In this document: positions 18,189 to 27,278 of the stretch, one piece after another | How positions within the stretch are numbered: position 1 is the first letter of the stretch | Layout: each line of letters begins with the position of its first letter | Source: Chryseobacterium ginsenosidimutans | GTDB lineage: Bacteria > Bacteroidota > Bacteroidia > Flavobacteriales > Weeksellaceae | Length of the DNA: 64,000 nt | Assembly: GCF_024807225.1 (NCBI RefSeq) | Contig: NZ_JANUCO010000001.1 | Span: 1,550,001 to 1,614,000 of the forward strand | Reading direction: 5' to 3' | Position numbers and translations under genes: made by a program | Notes under the pieces: generated by a model | Seen by the model: only the letters and a program-made list of their open reading frames with translations | The model's database searches: none | What the model was told of the DNA's origin: nothing

Positions 18189-19883
18189 CTATATGTTATT
18201 TAAAAAATCAGTAAAATTCATTTCTTTTGTAAGCCCTATTTTAGCTTTTATTTTTGCTTTATAAACAGTTGCCGTTACTTCTGCAATATTTTCTAATAAA
18301 GATATTTCTCTTGCAGACAGGTTTAATTTGAAGTAGACACAAAGTTTAAGTTCTTTATTAGTTAAAAAAGGGAATTTTTTGGAAACCTTTTCAATAAACA
18401 CTTTATTTTCCAGAGAACTTTCACTTATTAATTCATTATTTTTTTTATCAATCTCGATTAGATTATTAATTTTAAAAAAGAGGTCTCTCAAGGTCTGTTC
18501 TATATCAATGTTTTTTAATTTTTTAATTTTTTTTAGGTTTTCCAGAAATGCTTTTTCTGTTTCCATTTTCAGATTGAGATTAAGTTGTAAATTCTCAATT
18601 TTATTTTTTTGCAGCTTTATATCACTCTCGAGCTTTTGTTTGTGATATTCTAAGATCTCTTTTTCTTTTTTCTTTTTCTTTACTTTCAGAGATACTGCTA
18701 TTAAAGGAACAATCGATCCCAAAACTATTGAAATTATGATGATTAGGTTTTTCTTCTTTTCAATATTAGCTTTATACTCATTTTTTTGATTAGTATTTTT
18801 TATCCTGTAATTATTGAGAAGATCAGAAAGAGTAGCAAGTTTCTTGCTCGATTGTTCGCTGTAATCGTTATTGAGTTTCGTTAATTCTTTTGAAACGACC
18901 TTTAGGTTTTTAAGATCATCGTTCTTTAAATAATATTTCTGCAGAACTTTATGAACTAAAATTTTATCCGAAATAATTTTTAAATTTTTTTCGGTTTTTA
19001 AGAAAAAAGCAATCATATTTTTCTTCTCGGCAGACTGATTGGTGACTTCATAAATATTCAATAATATTTTTGCAGTAGAAATCAATTCTGTAGGGTATTT
19101 TCCGCTATTCAAATAAAAATCAAATTCTTGTTTGAATATATTTTCAGATGCCTTGTAATCTTTTAATTTAAAATAATATTCTCCTTGATTACTTTTCATA
19201 TAATGGAAAAACAATAATTCTTCAGATGTAAGATTTTTCTTGTTTCCTAATATTGTGATACCGGTATTTATCTCTTCGGCGGCCAGTTTTATATTATTTA
19301 GTTTATCATTACATAATGCGAAATTATTGTGCATTGATGCAATATAAAGCGTGTCTTCTTTTTTATAATTCTGTAAGGCTTTGTTAAAATAAAACATAGC
19401 TTTAGGATATTTTTTTTCATTGTAAAGCCATCTTCCTTTTGCATGATACAAATGAGGGAGATAGTATTTTTTTTCTGTTTTTTGGGAGACCAGAATAGCT
19501 TTATCGAGATATCTTAGTCCCAGCTTAGGAGAATTTTTTTCAAAATAAAGAGCAAGATGAAAATTGCAGATGATTGTTATATAATCATATTCCTCTTTAT
19601 TAATGCTTAATAACTCGTAAACAAGAGGGATTTGTAATAAAGGATCATTTTTAGCTCTTGAAAGAGATAAATCTATGTATTTTACTCCTAAAAGGTATTT
19701 TTTAGCATGAGTTTGATTGTATTTTTCTAATTCTTTATTCTTAATAATATTAACTTTTGACTGGTTTTCTAAGTCTAAACGAATTCTTTTATCAAGATTA
19801 TAAAAGTAATCGTTGTCTTTAGCACTATTGCAAGAAGTCACCATAAAAAGAACAAAAAATAGAATACAGATAGAAGGCTTCAC
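18189..19883 (-). CDS. TPR-transmembrane-HTH regulator, copy 1
   Basis: A 564-residue one-component membrane regulator of a type common in Bacteroidota. A lipobox-like signal end (MVTSC) is followed by a periplasmic region of TPR-like helices (about residues 60-340, for example YPKAMFYFNKALQNYKKED). One membrane span lies at about 379-399 (NLIIIISIVLGSIVPLIAVS). A cytoplasmic coiled coil follows, and a C-terminal LuxR-like helix-turn-helix covers about 505-560 (LTNKELKLCVYFKLNLSARE, then VTATVYKAKIKAKIG). It presumably senses a periplasmic signal and binds DNA from the membrane. A 579-residue paralogue lies at 24031 on the same strand. It diverges from a membrane LuxR-type gene at 20441. Signal and targets are unknown; the repeated 20-mer element is one candidate target (inference). 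Confidence 0.85.
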   Translation of the reverse strand: MKPSICILFFVLFMVTSCNSAKDNDYFYNLDKRIRLDLENQSKVNIIKNKELEKYNQTHAKKYLLGVKYIDLSLSRAKNDPLLQIPLVYELLSINKEEYDYITIICNFHLALYFEKNSPKLGLRYLDKAILVSQKTEKKYYLPHLYHAKGRWLYNEKKYPKAMFYFNKALQNYKKEDTLYIASMHNNFALCNDKLNNIKLAAEEINTGITILGNKKNLTSEELLFFHYMKSNQGEYYFKLKDYKASENIFKQEFDFYLNSGKYPTELISTAKILLNIYEVTNQSAEKKNMIAFFLKTEKNLKIISDKILVHKVLQKYYLKNDDLKNLKVVSKELTKLNNDYSEQSSKKLATLSDLLNNYRIKNTNQKNEYKANIEKKKNLIIIISIVLGSIVPLIAVSLKVKKKKKEKEILEYHKQKLESDIKLQKNKIENLQLNLNLKMETEKAFLENLKKIKKLKNIDIEQTLRDLFFKINNLIEIDKKNNELISESSLENKVFIEKVSKKFPFLTNKELKLCVYFKLNLSAREISLLENIAEVTATVYKAKIKAKIGLTKEMNFTDFLNNI

Positions 19884-20440
19884 GGGGGGATATTTGTGTT
19901 TTTAAAAAAAATATTACCTATTTAGATAGTCAAATTTAGAACTAACTGAATAACTAATAGCAAATTAACGACTTATTATTTATACAAATTACTAATTTAA
20001 AGAATTTTATTTTCTTTTCAAAAATTAATAATATTGATTCTTTAAATGTTTATTTATCAATGTCTTGGATATTTAAATTCTAATGTTTTTTTACAATTCT
20101 GTTTATGTGTACTAATGTTTTTCAATATTTAATTTTTTAGAGTTATGAAGAGAATACAACTATTTTTGATAAAAATTTTGCTCGAAAATAGTTTTTATAA
20201 GTCTTTCAAATTATATCTGAATTGATAGACAATATAGAATTTTTTCAAGTGCTTCTTAAGAATGAAAAAAAATTAATTATGAAAAGAATATTATTTATGA
20301 CATTGTTAGATGTTGAAACCAGGGGAGTGCGTATGTACTACCCTTTAATTGGGGAATGGAGCGAAAGACTGGGTAATGAATAATACAAAGGAGTATGTAA
20401 ACTCTCAGTTAACTTTAGTGCAAATCCGATTATTTATCAT
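19884..20440. other. Divergent AT-rich spacer
   Basis: Promoter region between two divergent regulators. It holds a 34-codon frame at 20279 and AT-rich DNA. No exact copy of the 20-base element was seen here; ACTAATAGCAAATTAACG about 19955 is only loosely like it. Confidence 0.4.
20279..20383 (+). CDS. Possible 34-residue small protein
   Basis: Starts MKRILFMTLLDVETRG and ends SERLGNE, 57 bases ahead of the membrane LuxR gene. It stands where short MKKL frames stand near the other regulator. No homology can be asserted and coding status is uncertain. Confidence 0.25.
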   Translation: MKRILFMTLLDVETRGVRMYYPLIGEWSERLGNE

Positions 20441-21394
20441 ATGAATTTGTTTAAAAAGTTTTGGAATTTTGTTTCCAATTATCATATTCCGAAAGATGTA
20501 AATAACTTAAAAAGAATACAATTACAGATACTTAATCAGTATAACTTTCTTATTTCAATATTTTTTTTTATTGATTCTGTCAGGGATCTGTTGTTTGGAT
20601 TTTGGATTAATTTTTATGTTCTGTTTGCTTTAGGAGTTATTTTTCTCCTTTTATTTTTATTTACAAAGGTCCGTTTCAATTCTTTTATTTTACTAGGGTG
20701 TTGTTTACTATTATTATTGTTAATTTTTTATTTTTCCTGTATTGGTGGTTTTAATAATGGGATTGCCTTATATTATTTCGCGGTTTTATCGGCTGTTTTA
20801 TTTATTTTCAATGGGAAAAACGAATTTTTTTTTAGGATTATTATTTATGTCATGATTACTATTCTGTTTTCTATAAGTCATTTTTATGATTTTAATATTT
20901 TCAGATTGAAAGACCACGAAGATGAGTTGTTAACTAAAAACCAACGGATTATCACTTTCTTTCAAGTTTTCATGATAACGATTCTTAATGGATACTTTAT
21001 TGCAAGAAAAAATTATGTAACGGCTAAACTTTACCATAAAACAATTAGAAGCGAAAATATGATTCAAGCTCTGAAACGAAAATTGAATACAGATACTATT
21101 AATAACAATATAGAAGATCTCGTTAAACTTGCGATAAATAATGATGTTTCTTTTATGCCGGCATTTAGAAATTTCTTCCCGAACTTTTATAATAATCTAA
21201 TCGTAATAAACCCTGATATGACTTTTGATGAGCTAAAATTTTGTGCTTTACTTAAATTAGGCTTCACCACAAAAGATATTGCCGAATATGCACATCTTAC
21301 ATTTCGTACCGTTCAGACCAAAAAAAGCCGTTTAAGAAAATCTTTCAATATCCCGTCTGAAATTGATCTTTATAAATGGGTGGATGAGATATAA
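20441..21394 (+). CDS. Polytopic membrane protein with LuxR-type HTH
   Basis: A 317-residue protein with about six hydrophobic helices in residues 30-195 (for example FLLLFLFTKVRFNSF, LLGCCLLLLLLIFYFSCIGG). A linker and a C-terminal helix-turn-helix (about 255-315: MTFDELKFCALLKLGFTTKD, then YAHLTFRTVQTKKSRLRKSF) follow. The HTH has the same arrangement as in the TPR regulators (ELK-C-LKL). It is probably a membrane-bound transcription regulator whose sensor is the transmembrane part. It diverges from the TPR regulator and is followed by a terminator, so it is monocistronic. Confidence 0.8.
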   Translation: MNLFKKFWNFVSNYHIPKDVNNLKRIQLQILNQYNFLISIFFFIDSVRDLLFGFWINFYVLFALGVIFLLLFLFTKVRFNSFILLGCCLLLLLLIFYFSCIGGFNNGIALYYFAVLSAVLFIFNGKNEFFFRIIIYVMITILFSISHFYDFNIFRLKDHEDELLTKNQRIITFFQVFMITILNGYFIARKNYVTAKLYHKTIRSENMIQALKRKLNTDTINNNIEDLVKLAINNDVSFMPAFRNFFPNFYNNLIVINPDMTFDELKFCALLKLGFTTKDIAEYAHLTFRTVQTKKSRLRKSFNIPSEIDLYKWVDEI

Positions 21395-21653
21395 TCTATT
21401 TGAAAATGTATCATTTTTTATTATGCTTTTGATTCATGTTATTGATTTTCAGTTGGGTGTATTCGTGTAGTATACGTCTGTTGTACCAGTGATGTATGTA
21501 TTTCTTTTAAAACAAACAAAATGTTAGATACTTTTAAAATTCAATTCTTGATTTGAAGATTAAAAAAATCAAAATTGTAAAATGAGAAAAAAACACAATA
21601 TCATTATATCAAAGAAAGAATGAGCATCTACTTATTCAAGTATTTCGTAGAAT

Positions 21654-21692
21654 AGAGGTATAATTCTAAAATGATAATACCTCTTTTCTTTT
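21654..21692 (+). terminator. Terminator of membrane LuxR gene
   Basis: AGAGGTAT / ATACCTCT stem with TTTTCTTTTTTT after it. Confidence 0.75.
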
Positions 21693-21913
21693 TTTATTGA
21701 AAATGAAAAAAAATCTTTAAGAAAATATATTCTTCTCTTACAGTCATTTTTACAATGTCTTTGTGTGTGAAATTTAAACATCTAATAAATGTATATATAG
21801 AATAAAAAAAACAATTTTATCAATGACTTTTTTAAACCTTTTACATCTGTATTTAATATATGATTGTAAGAACTTATTTCATAAACAGAAAATAATCTAA
21901 TATATATTATTTC

Positions 21914-22123
21914 AGAGACCTCTTTCTATTCAACCCTACCAACACAAATGATGGGAGAGAAAAATTCCCAAGAGGTCTCTATAATAAATACCTTATCAAA
22001 ATTAAGTTAAGTTCGTCTTTTGATAAGCACGGTGATAAAACTCTAGTTTTTAGCCAGGCAATTTTTGATTTAATTTTTTTTGTACATCTTTTTATCATCG
22101 CGTGTGTTTTCAGTTGCCTGGCT
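21914..22123 (+). ncRNA. Three-hairpin structured region, cassette A
   Basis: Three inverted repeats in a row. (1) AGAGACCTCT (21914) / AGAGGTCTCT (21971) with inner stem TGGGA/TCCCA. (2) CTTATCAAAA (21992) / TTTTGATAAG (22018). (3) AGCCAGGCAA (22052) / TTGCCTGGCT (22114), followed by TTTTTAATTT. CACGGTGATAAAA (22028) can also pair with TTTTATCATCGCGTG (22090), interleaved with hairpin 3. The HTH cassette starts 70 bases later. The same three-hairpin order with different arm sequences precedes the second cassette. Either a structured RNA/attenuator or cassette-end DNA; transcription is not shown. The rest of 21693-21913 is AT-rich with nothing recognised. Confidence 0.45.
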
Positions 22124-22193
22124 TTTTAATTTGATTGATCTAAAAATGTTTAAAATTTAACGATAGAAATAAAAGAATAATGAGTTGATTACA

Positions 22194-22637
22194 ATGAATG
22201 TAAAAAATATACACATAGGAAGTTTAATTAAACAAAAAGTTTTAGAAAATGAAATAGATCAAGTTCGTATCTGTAATACTCTAAAATGTTCTGAAACTGA
22301 AATAGAAGCAATGTATAAGGAAGAAAATATCTCGACGGCTTTTTTGCTGAAATGGAGTAAGCTCTTGAAATACGATTTTTTCAGACTCTATTCTCAGCAT
22401 ATTATTTTATATGCACCCCAATCTAATACGGGGTATAATCAGATAGGAAAAGTGAAAAAATCTAAAATGCCCCAGTTTCGAAAAAATATTTATACTAAAA
22501 ATATTATAGATTTTATTTTAGAATTGTTGGAAAAAGGAGAAAAAACGGAACTTCAAATTATACAAGAATATAGAATTCCTAAGACAACACTTCATAGCTG
22601 GTTGAATAAATATAGTAAGCAAAATTCGGAAAATTAA
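22194..22637 (+). CDS. Two-HTH transposase-like small protein, cassette A gene 1
   Basis: A 147-residue protein. The N-terminal part (IHIGSLIKQKVLENEIDQVR, then CNTLKCSETEIEAMYKEENI) looks like an XRE-type HTH. The C-terminal part (IIDFILELLEKGEKTELQII followed by IPKTTLHSWLNKYSKQ) is a transposase-OrfA-like HTH. No catalytic domain is present, so it is not a full transposase; similar small HTH proteins are common in Chryseobacterium genomes. The ATG at 22194 is preferred to an upstream TTG because homology with cassette B begins there. The next gene follows after 24 bases. Confidence 0.7.
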   Translation: MNVKNIHIGSLIKQKVLENEIDQVRICNTLKCSETEIEAMYKEENISTAFLLKWSKLLKYDFFRLYSQHIILYAPQSNTGYNQIGKVKKSKMPQFRKNIYTKNIIDFILELLEKGEKTELQIIQEYRIPKTTLHSWLNKYSKQNSEN

Positions 22638-22661
22638 AAATTAATGAGTCTTAATAAAATA

Positions 22662-22874
22662 ATGAAAACAGATTACAAGTATCTTGTAGAGAAAAGCAAG
22701 AAAGAGGTTATACTGGAAATGGGGGAGGAATACAATTTTTTTCCGTCCGATGTATGGACCTATACCTTAAATAGAATTTGGATTATTAAAAGCAAAGTAT
22801 TATTTGTTTATTTTAAAGATCACAAAGTTGTAAACGTAGAAATAAAAAACTGTTATGGAAAATTTAGCACCTGA
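22662..22874 (+). CDS. Small conserved protein, cassette A gene 2
   Basis: A 70-residue protein of unknown function. The core LGEEYNFFP-type segment (EMGEEYNFFPSDVWTYTL) and VLFVYFKDHKVVNVEIKNCY are conserved in the cassette B homologue. It reads like a small beta-strand protein; no function is assigned. Start at MKTDYKYL is chosen by comparison with cassette B (MKKDYSYL); an ATG 18 bases upstream is possible. Its last 20 bases overlap gene 3. Confidence 0.6.
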   Translation: MKTDYKYLVEKSKKEVILEMGEEYNFFPSDVWTYTLNRIWIIKSKVLFVYFKDHKVVNVEIKNCYGKFST

Positions 22875-23181
22875 TTATAAAAGAATTTATACAGATATTT
22901 TAATCAAACGGTTTCCCGAAAAGATAGAATTCTGCAAGTTATTGCTAAAAAAACCTTCTCTCTCGGTATTGGATATAATAAGTCTTAATGAAACAATTTT
23001 CGGAAAAGCGAGCTTGGCGGATAATACCTTTAATCAAAGGCATCGTTCCTATCAAAAACCCAGTATTATGTATATTCTGAAGTATCAGAAAGATCACAAC
23101 CTCAATAATGTACAATTGGCGAATCATTTCCAGCTGAGTAGAAACACGGTGGCAAAATGGAAAAAAATGTTTTTGGTATAA
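22855..23181 (+). CDS. HTH protein, cassette A gene 3
   Basis: A 108-residue protein. The middle (SLNETIFGKASLADNTFNQ) is nearly identical in cassette B, including about 40 consecutive identical bases. The C-terminus LNNVQLANHFQLSRNTVAKW is a clear helix-turn-helix. The gene overlaps gene 2 by 20 bases, implying translational coupling. Probably a DNA-binding protein; target and role unknown. Confidence 0.7.
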   Translation: MENLAPDYKRIYTDILIKRFPEKIEFCKLLLKKPSLSVLDIISLNETIFGKASLADNTFNQRHRSYQKPSIMYILKYQKDHNLNNVQLANHFQLSRNTVAKWKKMFLV

Positions 23182-23590
23182 ATAAAACTATATCTTTTAA
23201 GATTCAACAGATTAATAAATAAGTATAAGCCCGTTTTAATTGAAATTAATTAAGGTATCAATTTTTTAATCCCAATTAGTTATGATTTCAGTCTTTCTTG
23301 TTGTTGAAATAGAGAATAAACTTCGTGTAGTTACGGCAAGAAAATTCAGATTATAAAATGTAAACGGGCTTTTGAATATGATTTTTAGTGAAATTTAGGC
23401 ATATTTTTAAGGTTTTAGTCATAAATTTAATTTCACTAAATGATGATTTATATTTATTTTATTAGCTTTTCTATTGTATCATGAGTCAAAATATCGCTAG
23501 TTTATCTAATTGCATTGATTATTTTACCTTTTCGCAATATTTCTCATTAATAATGTATATTTGAATAGGAATCATTTAAAATATTATAAT
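23182..23590. other. Spacer with long inverted repeat
   Basis: AAGCCCGTTT (23227-23236) pairs with AAACGGGCTT (23362-23371), enclosing about 125 bases and followed by TTTGAAT. This could be a terminator-like closing stem of a structured transcript. The remaining DNA is AT-rich without a convincing frame. Confidence 0.4.
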
Positions 23591-24037
23591 ATGAAAATGA
23601 AATTTAGAATTTTTACGTTATTAATTTTCAGTTTTTGTCTTTTTTACGGCCAGAATCTACCCGATAAGGCTGATAAGCAAAATCATAACATAACTCTTCA
23701 AAGGTTTCCGGAAGTGGAAGATGTTTCTGTGATGAACAATACTCCTATCGAACCTCCATTTATCAAAGCGTTTATAGCTACCCCTGATTTAGAAATCGGT
23801 CAAGCCTACCTCAATGATGATTATTCTGGAATAGCTGCAAAATATGCCTGGTCAAGAGAGATCACGGGGCAAAATATTAAAATTCATGATGTAGAAATGG
23901 TTTAAATTAAAATACAAAGCAGGATAGGGGTCTTAGGTACAATATGATGGCGACAGCAACAGAACTTACCATAGGTTTAACGGAACAAGTTCTACAACTG
24001 CCATAATAGCTTCTGCAGCGGCAGAAATGATTAGAGG
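23591..24037 (+). pseudogene. Decayed S8 (subtilisin-like) protease
   Basis: The frame from 23591 gives a signal peptide (MKMKFRIFTLLIFSFCLFYG) and 100 residues that end in the first catalytic-domain strand of S8 proteases (KYAWSREITGQNIKIHDVE). It then stops at 23905. About 60 bases further, another frame reads FNGTSSTTAIIASAAAEMIR, which is the S8 active-site Ser block (GTS) followed by the usual Ala-rich helix. The His block and everything between are missing, so an internal deletion plus frame breaks have destroyed the gene. The 3' end runs into the convergent regulator gene at 24031. Confidence 0.7.
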
Positions 24038-25770
24038 TCGTGAAACTGAATGCTCTTCAAAAAATCATCTAATTTTGTTTCTCTGTCTAAGCTCATTTTG
24101 GCTTTTATTTTTGTTTTATATACTCTTACGGTACCTGTAGTTGTATTTTCTAATGACGAAATTTCTTTTGAAGAAAGATTCATTCTGAAATAAGCACACA
24201 TTTTTAATTCCTTATTCGTTAAAAGAGGATAAGTTTCGGACATTTTTTGTATAAATCTCTGAGATTCAATATCGCTTTCATTAATGATGATGTTTCGTTT
24301 ATTAATTTGTATGAGATTATTAATATTTAAAAACAAATCCTTTATTATTTCTTCTCCACCTGCGTTATTTGTTTTTTTTATCTTTTTTAAATTTTCTAAA
24401 AATACTTTTTCAGTTTCAGTCTTCAGATGAAGATTTTGATGCAGGTTTTTAATTTTTTCATTTTGAAATCCAATATCCTGTTCAAGAATTTTTTTATCTT
24501 TTTCTAATAATAATTTTTCTTTCTCCATGATTTTCCTTTTGTTCAGGTGTTTTATTCTCACAAAAATAAATATCAGAATAAAAATAAGGATCAGGGCAAG
24601 AACTGATATTAATAAAATGGTAGTTCTTTTTTTTTGAATACGAATCTGCTGTTCCGTCTTTTGATTAATTTTTTCTATTGCGGAAGTGTTCAGAACACCA
24701 GAGATTTGCTTAAAAATCCTGTCGTTTTCGTTAACAAAATCATGATTTAAGTGCAGAAGTTTTGCAGACGTAAGCTTTAGATTCTTAAGATCATTTTGAT
24801 TAGAATAATATTGCTGAATGATTTCGTTAGCAAGAATTTTGTCATGAATAGTTTTAAGTTTAGGCTCGAGATCAATTAAATACTCAATAAGTAATTTCTT
24901 TTTGTTAGTCTCCTTAATGTCATTATATAAATTAAAAAGACTTTCCGCACTTGCTACGTTTTGTGAATAATATAAGGGTTTGTTTTTGGTAAATTCAAAC
25001 TGTTGAAGCAATAGTTTTTCTGCAGACGAAAATTCTTTCAGCTTATAATAGTACAAACCTAATGTACTTCTCATATAATTAAGAAAAGCAATTTCCTGTT
25101 CGTTATAATTATTTTTACCCTCTAAGATTTTAATTCCCTTTTGTGTTTCCCGCATTGCAGGGGCAATTTGGTTTAATTTATCATACACCAACCCGAAATT
25201 ATTATGCATAGACGCGATATAAAGTAAATCCTTTTGGTTATAATTTTGTAAAGCTTTATTAAAATAAAACATAGCTTTCGGGTAATTCTTTTCATTAAAA
25301 TATAACCTTCCTTTTATATGGTATAAATGAGGTAAGAAATATTTTTTGCCCAATTTTTCATTAATTTTTATAGCATCATTAAGAAATTTCATGGCGAGCT
25401 TCGGCGAATTATGCTCGCAGTAAAAAGTCAGATTGAAGTTACAGGCAATAGAGATATATTCATATCTGTTATTGTTTAATTTCAAAAGTTCATAGGTAGC
25501 AGGAGCTTGTTTTATACTTTCAATATTATTTAAAGTATTCTCGGGAGCATATAAAAATAGTCCTATATATTTACTGCTTATAAGATATTTTTCATCATGT
25601 GTGTCTTTATATTTCCCAAGCTCTCTGATCTCTAGAGCTGCTATTTTTTTTGGTTCAAATCTAATGGGAGCAATCTCTTTACTTATTCCAAAAAAATAGT
25701 CATTATCATCCTTGCCTTTTTCAGTCGGTGAGATTGAAAAAAGTATAATCAATAAAAAAATTAATCTCAT
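24031..25770 (-). CDS. TPR-transmembrane-HTH regulator, copy 2
   Basis: A 579-residue paralogue of the regulator at 18189 with the same layout: signal peptide, TPR-like periplasmic helices (YPKAMFYFNKALQNYNQKDL and YIASMHNNFGLVYDKLNQ are almost the same as in copy 1), a span at about 385-405 (LISVLALILIFILIFIFVRI), a coiled coil and a C-terminal HTH (LTNKELKMCAYFRMNLSSKE, then GTVRVYKTKIKAKMS). It lacks the lipobox Cys of copy 1. It diverges from the 20-base element at 25940 and the short frame at 26187. Likely a membrane-tethered transcription regulator with an unknown signal. Confidence 0.85.
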   Translation of the reverse strand: MRLIFLLIILFSISPTEKGKDDNDYFFGISKEIAPIRFEPKKIAALEIRELGKYKDTHDEKYLISSKYIGLFLYAPENTLNNIESIKQAPATYELLKLNNNRYEYISIACNFNLTFYCEHNSPKLAMKFLNDAIKINEKLGKKYFLPHLYHIKGRLYFNEKNYPKAMFYFNKALQNYNQKDLLYIASMHNNFGLVYDKLNQIAPAMRETQKGIKILEGKNNYNEQEIAFLNYMRSTLGLYYYKLKEFSSAEKLLLQQFEFTKNKPLYYSQNVASAESLFNLYNDIKETNKKKLLIEYLIDLEPKLKTIHDKILANEIIQQYYSNQNDLKNLKLTSAKLLHLNHDFVNENDRIFKQISGVLNTSAIEKINQKTEQQIRIQKKRTTILLISVLALILIFILIFIFVRIKHLNKRKIMEKEKLLLEKDKKILEQDIGFQNEKIKNLHQNLHLKTETEKVFLENLKKIKKTNNAGGEEIIKDLFLNINNLIQINKRNIIINESDIESQRFIQKMSETYPLLTNKELKMCAYFRMNLSSKEISSLENTTTGTVRVYKTKIKAKMSLDRETKLDDFLKSIQFHDL

Positions 25771-25939
25771 ACCTGAGTGTGTGTGTAATTAAAATGATCA
25801 AATTTTTTTTCAAAAATAATTTAATTTATCGTGAAAAGGTATTAAGATTAAAATTATTAATAGCTTTTAAATGTTAATAATTTGATTTTAAATATTTTAA
25901 GATCTGGATTAATAATGATTTATAAGTGTTAAAATTTAT

Positions 25940-25999
25940 TTTGCTAACATTTATTAACGGTAAAAATGCGTGGTATTCAATATTTTGCTAATAAATTTG
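25940..25999 (+). promoter_or_regulatory. Conserved 20-base element and -7 box
   Basis: TTTGCTAACATTTATTAACG at 25940-25959 is identical to 16041-16060 and to the minus-strand copy at 32343-32362. TAAATTTG (25992-25999) matches TAnnTTTG. It lies divergently upstream of the copy 2 regulator and about 190 bases ahead of a short frame. Confidence 0.6.
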
Positions 26000-26186
26000 A
26001 ACAAAGATGAAAAGAACAAACCAATATTATATCACTAATGCTTGATGATTTCATTATATGACTTTAGAGGGTATTTGAAAAGTAATTTATAATTTTTCTA
26101 ATTAATCATATAATAAGGTCAACAAAAACTCGAATATAATTTGGTATTGATTTTTGAAATTCTACATCAAACAAAAAAGAAAACAA

Positions 26187-26297
26187 ATGAAAAAATTATT
26201 ATTAACCACCTATCTGGATTTTGGGATTCCTATTCGATGTAGGAATATAGAGTGTAGCATCTATACTACACATTCCCAAAACAAATACTGCATGTAA
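26187..26297 (+). CDS. Possible 36-residue peptide
   Basis: Starts MKKLLLTTYLDFGIPIR and ends NKYCM; three Cys residues. It lies behind the conserved element and -7 box, in the same relative place as the 28-codon frame at 14624 (both have MKKL and a FxIP motif near residues 11-15). Coding status unproven. Confidence 0.3.
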   Translation: MKKLLLTTYLDFGIPIRCRNIECSIYTTHSQNKYCM

Positions 26298-26553
26298 CAA
26301 TCTAGTATTATTTTGAAGGTTTTTTGAAATCGAAGCGACAATCCGGACTACAAATTTTGTAGTAGATAAGAATGTCGCTCAATGGGATTGAGATCGCTAT
26401 GATTTCAGGTAAAGTCTTTTTATTAACAATCATAAATCTTAGCTACTGCTGTTAAGATTTGACAAGTATTATCTAAACATCATTAACAGAAAAATAAGAT
26501 TTAAACGATTGAAGTTTAAAATTTAATCAAAATTAATTTATATATAATCTATT

Positions 26554-26763
26554 GATCCCCTGTGTTTTACCAGAATTTACAAATGCTGGAAAAGAATTAT
26601 TTCCAGGGGATCTCTTTTATAAATATAATAAATGCAATCAATAAAAACAGCCGTTTTTATTGATTGTGACTAATAATGTTCTAGTATTTCTCTACCAGGC
26701 AGTATTGCTTGTTTTTCATAATTGGATAGTCTCTACAATAATGTTTTGTTGAACTGCCTGGTA
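26554..26763 (+). ncRNA. Three-hairpin structured region, cassette B
   Basis: Same order as at 21914: (1) GATCCCCTG (26554) / CAGGGGATC (26604) with inner stem CCAG/CTGG; (2) CAATCAATAAAAAC (26635) / GTTTTTATTGATTG (26653), a perfect 14-bp stem with 4-base loop; (3) TACCAGGCAGT (26693) / ACTGCCTGGTA (26753), perfect 11 bp. Hairpin 3 shares CCAGGCA with cassette A, while the other arms differ in sequence but keep pairing. Total length (210 bases) equals that of the cassette A region. Gene 1 starts 42 bases later. Confidence 0.45.
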
Positions 26764-26805
26764 ATTTATTAATACGTAATAACATACGAAAATATTGTTT
26801 CGAAA

Positions 26806-27250
26806 ATGAATTTAAAGAATATACACATAGGAAGTCTAATTAGACAAAAGGTTTCTAGAGAACGAAATAGATCAAGTCCGTCTTTGTAAATATCTTAAAT
26901 GTTCTGAAAAAGAGGTGGATGCGATGTATAAAGAAGAGAATTTATCTACGGCTTTTTTGCTGAAATGGAGTAAGCTTTTGGAGTATGATTTTTTCAGACT
27001 CTATTCGCAACACCTTATTTTATATGCACCCCAATCTAATATGGGATACAAGCAGATCGAAAAAGGCAAAAAATCTAAGCTGCCCCAGTTTCGGAAAAAT
27101 ATTTATACCAAAGATGTTATAGATTTTATTTTAGAATTGCTGGAAAAGGGAGAGAAAACGAAACTTCAAGTCATAGAAGAATATAAAATTCCTAAAACAA
27201 CACTGTATAACTGGATAAATAAATATCGTAAGCAAAATACAAGCGATTAA
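26806..27250 (+). pseudogene. Frameshifted two-HTH protein, cassette B gene 1
   Basis: Homologue of the gene at 22194. It starts MNLKNIHIGSLIRQKV in one frame and continues as FLENEIDQVRLC-type sequence in the next, open to 27250. Alignment with cassette A shows one extra base in GGTTTCTAG at 26850-26856. The downstream part (from KEENLSTAFLLKWSKLLEYD) is intact. It could still be made as a shorter protein from an internal ATG at 26915, or the shift could be a sequence error. Confidence 0.7.
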
Positions 27251-27278
27251 TTTAGAAATTAATGATTCAGAAAATCTT

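Larger units (their letters stand above)
25771..26553 (+). other. Divergent regulatory spacer of copy 2 regulator
   Basis: Nearly 800 bases between the regulator start and the hairpin region. It carries the exact 20-base element, a -7 box and a short frame (listed separately). Around 26210-26320 there is an imperfect dyad-rich segment (GATTCCTATTCGATGTAGGA). No larger gene is visible. Confidence 0.5.
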
